Source of the DNA: Perlabentimonas sp964554585
GTDB taxonomy: Bacteria > Bacteroidota > Bacteroidia > Bacteroidales > Tenuifilaceae
Direction of reading: 5' to 3'
Length of the DNA: 13,821 bases
Assembly (NCBI GenBank): GCA_964554585.1
Contig: CAZKPD010000061.1
Coordinates: 1-13,821 of the forward strand
The notes under the pieces: model-generated
What the model was told of the DNA's origin: nothing
Database searches by the model: none
The model's input: the letters and a program-made list of their open reading frames with translations, nothing else
Translations under genes and position numbers: made by a program
In this document: positions 8,731-13,821 of the stretch, in pieces
How positions within the stretch are numbered: position 1 is the stretch's first letter
Layout of the letters: the number at the start of each line of letters is the position of its first letter

Positions 8731-8760
8731 AAGAGCCGTGCGGAACTCCTCACGGCTCTT
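8731..8760. terminator. Bidirectional terminator between convergent genes
   Basis: A perfect 10-bp stem (AAGAGCCGTG at 8731-8740 and its complement at 8751-8760) with a 10-nt loop that can form two more GC pairs. It lies between the convergent stop codons at 8712 (+) and 8786 (-). Pyrimidine/T-rich tails follow on both sides (CTCTTCTGTTTC on +, CTCTTGCTTTAT on -), so it can end both transcripts. Confidence 0.82.
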
Positions 8761-8785
8761 CTGTTTCATGGTTTGAAGTGGCTAC

Positions 8786-9136
8786 TTATTGTTTCTTTTT
8801 TCCATCTTTCTGCTTTTTTTCTTTCTCTTTTTCAGGCTGCTCCTTACTTACACTGGCAGAGTATCCTAACTTTTCAATACCTTCAACCAAAGCACCCTCG
8901 TTGGTCTCATTGGCATTATAGGTAACGGTTACCTTTTTAGTTCTCAGGTTGGCCACCACAGATTTTACACCTGCCTCTTGTGCCAAACCCGTTTCAATGG
9001 TCTTTTTGCATCCTTGGCAGCTCATGCTGGCATCAATGGTAACCACCTTTTCGCTTTCCGTTTGCTGAGCTTGCACCTTTGGTGCATATGTGGTCATAAA
9101 TAGCACGCTCAATACTATAGTTGCTATGGTTTTCAT
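8786..9136 (-). CDS. Exported heavy-metal-associated (HMA) domain protein
   Basis: A 116-residue protein with a signal peptide (cleavage expected after VQA, residue 23) followed by one HMA domain at about residues 30-96. The metal-binding loop is M38-S-C40-Q-G-C43, the GMxCxxC-type motif that binds Cu(I) or similar soft metals through two thiols; the TVTYNAN strand and the EGIEKLGY helix complete the ferredoxin-like fold. The C-terminal 19 residues (98-116) are almost all Lys, Glu and Gln, a highly charged tail not part of the fold. Being exported, it should work in the periplasm, handing metal to or from the TonB receptor or an inner-membrane transporter. It is the last gene of the five-gene minus-strand operon, 29 bp after the cytosolic HMA gene, and is followed by a terminator. 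Confidence 0.92.
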   Translation of the reverse strand: MKTIATIVLSVLFMTTYAPKVQAQQTESEKVVTIDASMSCQGCKKTIETGLAQEAGVKSVVANLRTKKVTVTYNANETNEGALVEGIEKLGYSASVSKEQPEKEKEKKQKDGKKKQ

Positions 9137-9165
9137 AATCTGTAGTTTTAAATTGTTTGCTGAAG

Positions 9166-9378
9166 TTAGACTTGCTGAGCTGGATAGCCCAGCGTTTTCA
9201 TTTTACTGATAATCTCCTCTTTGGTCAATGATTCGGCATTGTAAGTTACGGTAACCGTGTGAGCAGGAATATCAGTGTTTATCTCTTGCACTTGACTAAG
9301 CCCTTTTAGGCCGTTGGTAATGGCATTAACACATCCCATGCATTTCATGTTGGGTACGCTTAATTTTAGTGTTTCCAT
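9166..9378 (-). CDS. Cytosolic HMA-domain metal chaperone (CopZ-like)
   Basis: A 70-residue stand-alone HMA domain without a signal peptide, the size of CopZ/Atx1-type copper chaperones. The metal site is M11-K-C13-M-G-C16 near the N-terminus. The domain continues with the VTVTYNAESLTKEEI strand-helix pair and ends in KMKTLGYPAQQV. It should carry a soft metal ion, most likely Cu(I), in the cytoplasm. It follows the TonB receptor by 61 bp and precedes the exported HMA protein by 29 bp on the same strand, so cytosolic and periplasmic chaperones are made together. The ion cannot be set from sequence alone; Zn, Cd or Hg binding is possible. Confidence 0.93.
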   Translation of the reverse strand: METLKLSVPNMKCMGCVNAITNGLKGLSQVQEINTDIPAHTVTVTYNAESLTKEEIISKMKTLGYPAQQV

Positions 9379-9439
9379 AGCTGTTAAAATTTAAAGGTTA
9401 AGTAATTATTCTCTCAATTGGATTTACTAAACGTTTTGG

Positions 9440-11643
9440 CTATCGTAGAATTGCATAGCGAAAGCCAAAATAGAATTTTCTGCCCGTTAATGGTCCCCAT
9501 ACCATGGAGGCATCAAAAAATGGATTGTACGGATTGTCAGCAGATATTATCGGGTTCCTTTGCGTGTAACCCGTAAGGTTTTCTACACCCAGATAGGCAT
9601 CCCATCGGTTTATTTTTCTCAGCACCTGCACATTCATGGTAACAAAACTGGGGAACGTTTCGCCCCGTTGGAACTCTGCGGGTAGCGACTGGGTGTTGGG
9701 CAATCTTCCTCCTCCGTTCAGATGAACGGTATAATCGAACTGCCACTTGCGCTTGGCTGTTTGGTAGCTGGCCGAGGTAAATGCTTTATATCGGCTGATT
9801 NNNNNNNNNNTAATGGTTTCTCGGTGAGCACTCCATTGATGGTGCTTTTTACATCATTCAATCGGTATGCAATGGTTACATCAAGCCTTTCCACCGGTTT
9901 GTAACTGGCTTCAGCTTGCAGGCTGTTGGAGTAAGAAACTCCGTTGAGATTGTAGAAGTAAGCATTGGCGGAATTTTGATCTAGGTCGACAATGAGCTGG
10001 TTGATAAAGTTGGTTCGATAGAAATCTGCATTAATAGTTAACTCTCTATCCCACAGCCAGTATCGTTGAGTAATGTTCAATCCAAAATTCCATGCTTCTT
10101 CCATTCCGATATCCTCCAAAAACACCATATTTCGAGAACTAGCCATTAGGTACATATTCTCGGCAATTACGTTGGGTGTGCGATACCCTTTGCCAATGCT
10201 AGCCCTTAGGTCTAGTTGATCAATTGGCTGATAACGAACGTGTAATCTGGGCGTTATAATGTGGCCATAGAGGTTGTGGTTATCATAACGAACACCTCCC
10301 ATCAGGGTAAAATAGTCCAGCCATTTGTAGGTGTATTCTAAATAGGCTCCGGGAACCCTCTCCTGACGGTTAAAGGTGTTGATATTGAGACTTTCCGTGT
10401 AGCGGTCGAAGCTATAGCTGAGTCCCGTTTTTAGGGAGTGGTCAGTATTGCCCAAGTAGGTCATAAATACCATATTAGAGTAGAAACTTTGCTGTTGACC
10501 GTGATAGGCTGTAGTACCAAAAAGTGAGTTCTGCTCATACTGATTGGCCGAGGTAATAATCCCCAATGAGGTATTGGGGCGGTCAAAAATATAACCCGCT
10601 TTCGCAAAACCTTCATATTGTCGAGTATCTATATCAATGGTAAAAGGATTGAGAATGTTGCTATTTTTGATTTGACCCGCACTGCGCTCCTCGTCCAATA
10701 TACGGACACCAACCTGCGATTCGAACTGGTCCGAGTCAAACTTCCATCGGTTAAGTAAGTGGTATTGCTTTACCAGCGGATGATTCAAAAACGAGTCGTG
10801 ATTGTGGTCATTCTCAAAGCTCATGTTCTCCACATGGGCAAGGAGCATGGTTGAAATCTCCTCGGTTATGATAGCACTATAGTTAGCGTTCAGTTCGGCC
10901 ATACCCAGGCTGTTGCCATAGCCGCTCACAAATAGCTGCTCATCGTCCCAGGGCTTTTTGTACTCCACATTAATCTGGCCTGCAATACTTTCGTATCCGT
11001 TTGCAACGGATGCTGTACCTTTCGATATTTGGATGGATTGCATCCATGCGCCCGGGATTCGCTCCAGCCCAAAGGTTGACGAGAGACCTCTAAGGGTTGG
11101 AATGTTCTCTATCTGAATTTGGCTGTATGTGCCGGCCAAGCCTAACAGCTGAATCTGCTTTGCACCTGTTACCGCATCGCTATATGAAACATCAACAGAA
11201 GCATTGGTTTCAAAACTTTCCGACAGGTTGCAGCATGCAGCCCGATTCAACTCGCTACGGGTGACTACCTGGGTTTGTATGGGGTTCATCCTGTCCAAAT
11301 GGGCACCTGCCTTTGAACCAGTAACGGTAACCTCTTCCATGGATATGCTGTGCTTTAGGGCGTGCATCACATGGGTTTGGTTGGGTAAAAGGGATAGCGT
11401 ATCCGAAATGTAACCTACAAAACTGATCACCAGAAGTTTATTTCCTTCTTGCCGGTCAATGATAAAATAGCCCATTTCGTTGGTGCTGGAACCAACTGTA
11501 GTCCCTGCCCAGTATACGTTAGCGCCAATAAGAGCGGTTTCTTTACCTAGCTCATTGACCTCGAAAATATGACCGTCAATTTTTTGGGCGGTTAGCGAAA
11601 AGGGGAATAGTATTGAGAGGAGTGATAAAATCCGATATTTCAT
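9440..11643 (-). CDS. TonB-dependent outer-membrane receptor, metal-operon type (interrupted by assembly gap)
   Basis: An approximately 734-residue receptor that should import a metal or metal complex across the outer membrane. The start is the ATG at 11641-11643, which begins a signal peptide ending in SLTAQ (residue 20); an in-frame TTG at 11682 is not needed. A carboxypeptidase-regulatory-like domain (about 22-100) is followed by a TonB-box-like EEVTVTG (103-109), a plug domain (about 115-228) and a beta barrel. The plug has an adjacent cysteine pair (137-138, in RAACCNLSESF), the only cysteines seen in the protein, and a His-rich NDHNHDSFLNHP segment lies near residues 278-289. Ten Ns at 9801-9810 break the frame: before them it reads ...TEKPL, after them the homologous frame resumes as SRYKAFTSASYQT and runs to a stop at 9440. 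I read this as one intact gene with a mis-sized gap. Confidence 0.9.
9801..9810. other. Assembly gap (10 Ns) inside the TonB receptor gene
   Basis: Ten undetermined bases. Keeping the receptor in frame requires a true gap length of 2 modulo 3 (or a 1-base overlap), so ten is a placeholder. If the two sides overlap by one A, the junction reads KPLISRYK, the form expected for this receptor type. Confidence 0.95.
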
Positions 11644-11661
11644 AGCAAAAAATATTTGGTG

Positions 11662-11739
11662 AATAAGCTTATTGAGATACAAGCTGCAATCCGGATTACC
11701 GGAATCGCATCACTTACATTACTTGAGAGTCTCAAGTAA
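11662..11739. promoter_or_regulatory. Intercistronic leader with three inverted repeats upstream of the TonB receptor
   Basis: Between the HYC_CC_PP-type gene and the receptor ATG lie three dyads: a 21-bp inverted repeat with perfect 10-bp arms and a 1-nt centre (11719-11739, TTACTTGAGA/TCTCAAGTAA), TCCGG-ATTA-CCGGA (11690-11703), and the 12-bp palindrome AATAAGCTTATT (11662-11673). None is followed by a T-run on the minus strand, so they are not classical terminators. They may be an operator for a metal-responsive repressor or mRNA hairpins that set receptor expression apart from the upstream genes. The function is inferred. Confidence 0.5.
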
Positions 11740-11742
11740 AGG

Positions 11743-12210
11743 CTATGAAAAGGATAAAAGGATTTTTAGGGATTGATGAATAATAACCAATAATCTGCCG
11801 GCTTTTGGAGGAGACTTGTCATCAAAATTGGAATAGTAATCGAATGTTTGCTCAACTATATCCAAATTAGGCTTGACAGCATCCATCTCAATAAAAGTTA
11901 GCTGTGCAAATTTAAGGGTATTAGCTGAAAGTGCAGGGTTTAAGATTGCCGGTTCTACCTTTAGCTCTGTAACTACTGTTTTGCAGCTGGTTCCGATACA
12001 GTCATCATGGTTGTCGTTGTAAATGGATTCGGCTTCACAATCGGTGTGAGGTTGTTCGTTGCTGTCAGAGCAGCAATGAGTCTCTGCATCTACAAATTGT
12101 ACCTCCTGATGATTACATCCACAAATGTGGTTGACCAAATGGATTCCACCAGATGCCAAAGCAAAATATATGCTTAAGAGTAAGGTCAATATGGTTTTTA
12201 ATACTTTCAC
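11743..12210 (-). CDS. HYC_CC_PP-family Cys/His-rich secreted protein
   Basis: A 155-residue protein starting at the GTG at 12208-12210; an in-frame TAG directly precedes it, and the signal peptide (basic start, LLLSIYFALASG core) begins right there. The marks of the Bacteroidota HYC_CC_PP group are visible: H28-I-C30-G in place of HYC, the C46-C47 pair, and P134-P135 leading into a conserved C-terminal RLLVIIHQSL segment. Seven cysteines (30, 32, 46, 47, 58, 71, 76) and several histidines (24, 28, 34, 45, 55, 68) crowd the first half, as expected for a metal-binding protein. It lies 17 bp downstream of a 54-residue Cys-rich protein and 99 bp upstream of the receptor ATG on the same strand. 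A periplasmic or membrane-linked metal-binding role is inferred from composition and context. Confidence 0.85.
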   Translation of the reverse strand: MKVLKTILTLLLSIYFALASGGIHLVNHICGCNHQEVQFVDAETHCCSDSNEQPHTDCEAESIYNDNHDDCIGTSCKTVVTELKVEPAILNPALSANTLKFAQLTFIEMDAVKPNLDIVEQTFDYYSNFDDKSPPKAGRLLVIIHQSLKILLSFS

Positions 12211-12227
12211 CTACCTATTTACTTTTC

Positions 12228-12392
12228 TTAATTTATGATTTTTGCTGAGCATCCTCCCTTTGCCGAAGCAGGGCAGCTACTACAATAAGATTTAGGCTTG
12301 TTTTTGCTAGGAACTACAATCCTAAATAGGTTCCAAAACAGATATGCAAGAGCACCAAAAACAGCCGCTAAAGCTAATACTTCTTGAAGCAT
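12228..12392 (-). CDS. 54-residue Cys-rich single-pass membrane protein (FeoB-associated type)
   Basis: A short gene, ATG at 12390-12392 and TAA at 12228-12230. The protein has one membrane helix (about residues 5-28, starting LQEVLALAAVFGALAYLFW), then a basic linker (KNKPK), then a cysteine cluster C37-S-S-C40 and C48 within a Ser/Ala/Gly-rich tail. This layout, one N-terminal helix followed by a short Cys-rich tail, matches FeoB-associated Cys-rich membrane proteins of Bacteroidota, although no FeoB gene is in view. It lies 17 bp upstream of the HYC_CC_PP-type gene and appears to be the first gene of the metal operon. It could be a membrane-tethered metal relay. Existence as a gene is well supported by composition and spacing; the family name is less sure. 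Confidence 0.72.
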   Translation of the reverse strand: MLQEVLALAAVFGALAYLFWNLFRIVVPSKNKPKSYCSSCPASAKGGCSAKIIN

Positions 12393-12701
12393 GATTATTC
12401 AACTTTACTCATGTGAAACACAAAAGTGGAGAATAATGTTCAGTGTCCCGTTTTAAGGATCTTGTTTTTTAGTAAGCTTTATAGCATAAAAAAATTGGGG
12501 CATGAACTTGTTTTTTAGGATACATAAAGATAATCAAGATGAAGCCATCCTTATTAGTAGTTGTTGATCGTGGAAATTCTTGCAAAAAATATGGTATGAA
12601 ACACATTCTATTGTTAGTCGAATAACAAAAATGGGGGTAACTTTGGAAAGTTTATTCAATTTAAGAGACCAATAAGTGCCATTTGCTAAAACTGGTAAAC
12701 C
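12393..12701. other. Divergent intergenic region between the metal and hydrogenase-type operons
   Basis: This 309-bp AT-rich stretch separates two divergent operons. It contains a -7 element for the rightward operon (12638-12645) and a 12-bp direct repeat CTTGTTTTTTAG at 12461-12472 and 12507-12518. TAAAGTTG on the minus strand just before the 54-residue gene resembles a -7 box but lies too close to the ATG to trust. No RNA gene or credible coding region was seen. Confidence 0.6.
12638..12645 (+). promoter_or_regulatory. -7 element (TAACTTTG) of the hydrogenase-type operon
   Basis: An exact TAnnTTTG match, the same octamer as the one at 7977-7984. TTAG at 12614-12617 with a 20-nt spacer is a partial -33 match. 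The start of transcription would be near 12652, leaving a leader of about 50 nt before the DRTGG gene. Confidence 0.5.
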
Positions 12702-13046
12702 ATGAATATAGTTGAGATTGCAAAAATTTTAGATGCTAACATTCTAAGCGGAGAAGATAGGCTAGACCTGAACTTTGAGTATGCCTTTGCCTCCGATTTA
12801 ATGAGCGATGTTCTCACCACTCATGCAGAAGGGATGCTGCTTTTAACCGGCTTGTCAAATCTGCAAACCATAAGAACTGCGGAGATGTCCGATATTCATG
12901 GTGTAGTTATCGTTCGAAACAAAGAGGTTACAGAAGAGATGATAGAACTGGCCAACGATAATGAGATAGTTGTTTTTGAGTGTAAGAGCTCGTTGTATAA
13001 GGTGTCGGGTCTTTTATATGAAAAGGGATTAAAACCGCTATATTAA
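12702..13046 (+). CDS. DRTGG-domain protein (hydrogenase-cluster type)
   Basis: A 114-residue protein consisting of essentially one DRTGG domain, a small alpha/beta fold of unknown biochemical role. Typical elements are visible: an N-terminal IAKILDANILSGEDRLD helix-turn, FASDLMSDVL in place of the canonical DRTGG-containing region, LLLTGLSNLQTIRTAEMSDI in the middle, then VVIVRNKEVTEEMIELA, and a C-terminal VSGLLYEKGLKPLY. Such stand-alone proteins occur beside an RsbW-like ATPase and a ferredoxin/[FeFe]-hydrogenase protein in fermentative anaerobes, exactly the order here: the ATPase gene starts 46 bp downstream. A sensing or regulatory function, perhaps nucleotide binding, is likely but unproven. 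Confidence 0.88.
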   Translation: MNIVEIAKILDANILSGEDRLDLNFEYAFASDLMSDVLTTHAEGMLLLTGLSNLQTIRTAEMSDIHGVVIVRNKEVTEEMIELANDNEIVVFECKSSLYKVSGLLYEKGLKPLY

Positions 13047-13092
13047 TCGGCAAAAATACCTTTATTTGTATCTAATGTTTAAAGCGTAGCCG

Positions 13093-13506
13093 ATGAACTT
13101 AGAACATGCAATTGAGGGCGGCGACTTTACCCATGCCGGCTCAGCTTCGAGTCAGGTTAAAAAGGTGCTAAAGCAGCTCAACGTAGACCCTAAGCTAATT
13201 AAGCGAGTGGTGGTTTGCCTTTACGAGGCAGAAGTGAACGTGGTGGCTCATTCCTATGGGGGTACCATCTATACTACCATTAGTACCGATAAAATTATTA
13301 TGAGGTTAGTTGATAAAGGTCCCGGGATTCCGGATATTAAGTTGGCTATGCAAAAAGGCTACTCCACAGCATCGCCCAAGGTTAGGGAGATGGGCTTTGG
13401 AGCGGGTATGGGTTTGCCCAATATTCAGAACAATGCCGATGATTTTCAGATTCAAAGTGAGGTAGGCAAGGGGACAACCCTTGAGATTACCCTTAATATA
13501 AATTAG
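13093..13506 (+). CDS. RsbW-like HATPase (anti-sigma/serine kinase-type ATP-binding protein)
   Basis: A 137-residue single HATPase_c domain of the anti-sigma-factor/serine-kinase type. The Bergerat-fold ATP site is complete: N-box Glu45 and Asn49 (in YEAEVNVVAHSYGG), G1 box D74-K-G-P-G78, and G2 box G101-FGAGMGLPN. The downstream EVGKGTTLEITL segment is the usual last strand. No DNA-binding or receiver domain is attached. In hydrogenase-linked clusters this protein follows a DRTGG protein and precedes the iron-sulfur hydrogenase-like protein, as here, with 16 bp to the next gene. It may phosphorylate or hold a partner, for example a STAS or DRTGG protein, in response to redox state; that link is inference. 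Family assignment is firm. Confidence 0.92.
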   Translation: MNLEHAIEGGDFTHAGSASSQVKKVLKQLNVDPKLIKRVVVCLYEAEVNVVAHSYGGTIYTTISTDKIIMRLVDKGPGIPDIKLAMQKGYSTASPKVREMGFGAGMGLPNIQNNADDFQIQSEVGKGTTLEITLNIN

Positions 13507-13522
13507 TAATAGCGCTGCACCC

Positions 13523-13821
13523 ATGGAATTTCATCATGCGTTAAAAATTCTTAAGGATGTGTGCATTGGTTGCTCCAAATGCATACGTGTATGCCCAACT
13601 GAGGCCCTGAGAATGCGTAATGGAAAAGCAGAACTCTATGAGAATCGCTGCATCGACTGTGGCGAGTGTTATAGGGTGTGCCCTGTGAGTGCGATTATCA
13701 TTGAGCAGGACGACTTTAATGATATTTTTAGCTATAAGCGTAGGGTTGCATTGGTTCCAGCTGTGCTGTTAGGTCAGTTCCCTACCGATGTGTCGCCCAT
13801 TGAGGTGTACAATGCGCTTAT
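13523..13821 (+). CDS. 2x[4Fe-4S] ferredoxin-domain protein, probable [FeFe]-hydrogenase-like large subunit (3' truncated by window)
   Basis: The gene starts at the ATG at 13523-13525, 16 bp after the HATPase stop, and is still open at the window edge after 99 codons. The N-terminal domain binds two [4Fe-4S] clusters: C14-x2-C17-x2-C20-x3-C24-P and C43-x2-C46-x2-C49-x3-C53-P. From about residue 70 the KRRVALVPAVLLGQFPTDVSPIEVYNAL segment resembles the start of the [FeFe]-hydrogenase large-subunit domain found in sensory or group C type hydrogenases. The H-cluster cysteines would lie beyond the window, so catalytic capacity cannot be judged. With the DRTGG and HATPase genes upstream it forms a redox or H2-sensing operon. 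A plain ferredoxin is less likely, because the protein continues well past the cluster domain. Confidence 0.85.
   Translation, partial: MEFHHALKILKDVCIGCSKCIRVCPTEALRMRNGKAELYENRCIDCGECYRVCPVSAIIIEQDDFNDIFSYKRRVALVPAVLLGQFPTDVSPIEVYNAL

Noticed and set aside
9440..9703. Separate short gene or pseudogene fragment at the 3' end of the receptor
   Set aside because: It is the true C-terminus of the receptor in the frame that resumes after the 10-N gap; the frame change comes from the placeholder gap, not a mutation.
11680..11682. TTG start for the TonB receptor
   Set aside because: The ATG at 11643 starts a normal signal peptide; the 13 added residues would displace its basic N-terminus.
12539..12625. 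28-codon ORF in the divergent intergenic region
   Set aside because: Too short, no recognisable motif, no ribosome-binding site, and it ends just before the promoter of the next operon.
13046..13094. ATCGGC/GCCGAT inverted repeat between the DRTGG and HATPase genes
   Set aside because: Only 6-bp arms 37 nt apart; a chance event at this size.
1..13821. CRISPR array, tRNA/rRNA genes, transposase, integrase or attachment sites
   Set aside because: No regularly spaced repeats, cloverleaf-like sequences or recombinase genes could be found on reading both strands.

Overview
The window reads as a chromosomal segment of a member of the Bacteroidota, most likely an anaerobic, fermentative Bacteroidales/Marinilabiliales-type organism. 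The evidence is a SusC/SusD outer-membrane nutrient-uptake pair, a TonB receptor with an N-terminal carboxypeptidase-regulatory-like domain, a protein with the hallmarks of the Bacteroidota-specific HYC_CC_PP family, several matches to the Bacteroidota -7 promoter element (TAnnTTTG), few Shine-Dalgarno sequences, and an [FeFe]-hydrogenase-type gene cluster entering at the right edge.

Left third (1-4802, + strand): the 3' part of a SusC-type TonB-dependent transporter, a SusD-like surface lipoprotein and a third, unrecognised lipoprotein form a tight operon closed by a strong intrinsic terminator. They should form one outer-membrane import complex; the substrate cannot be read from the sequence.

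Middle (4920-8760): a SulP anion transporter with a STAS domain is preceded on the same strand by a small multi-pass membrane protein of unknown function, driven from a good Bacteroidota promoter. Divergent from it lie two tandem, clearly paralogous secreted proteins with three conserved cysteines. A bidirectional hairpin closes this block.

Right-centre (8786-12392, - strand): a five-gene, apparently metal-related operon. In transcription order: a 54-residue Cys-rich single-pass membrane protein (FeoB-associated type), an HYC_CC_PP-type Cys/His-rich secreted protein, a TonB-dependent receptor, a cytosolic HMA copper-chaperone-like protein, and an exported HMA protein with a lysine-rich tail. 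Metal-binding motifs occur from outer membrane to cytosol, so the cassette looks like a transition-metal (probably copper) acquisition or handling system. The receptor gene contains a 10-N assembly gap that breaks the reading frame artificially.

Right edge (12702-13821, + strand): a DRTGG-domain protein, an RsbW-like HATPase and the start of a 2x[4Fe-4S] ferredoxin-domain protein that probably continues into an [FeFe]-hydrogenase-like catalytic domain. This gene order is known from hydrogenase-linked clusters in anaerobes.

No rRNA, tRNA, CRISPR array, insertion sequence or integrase was seen.
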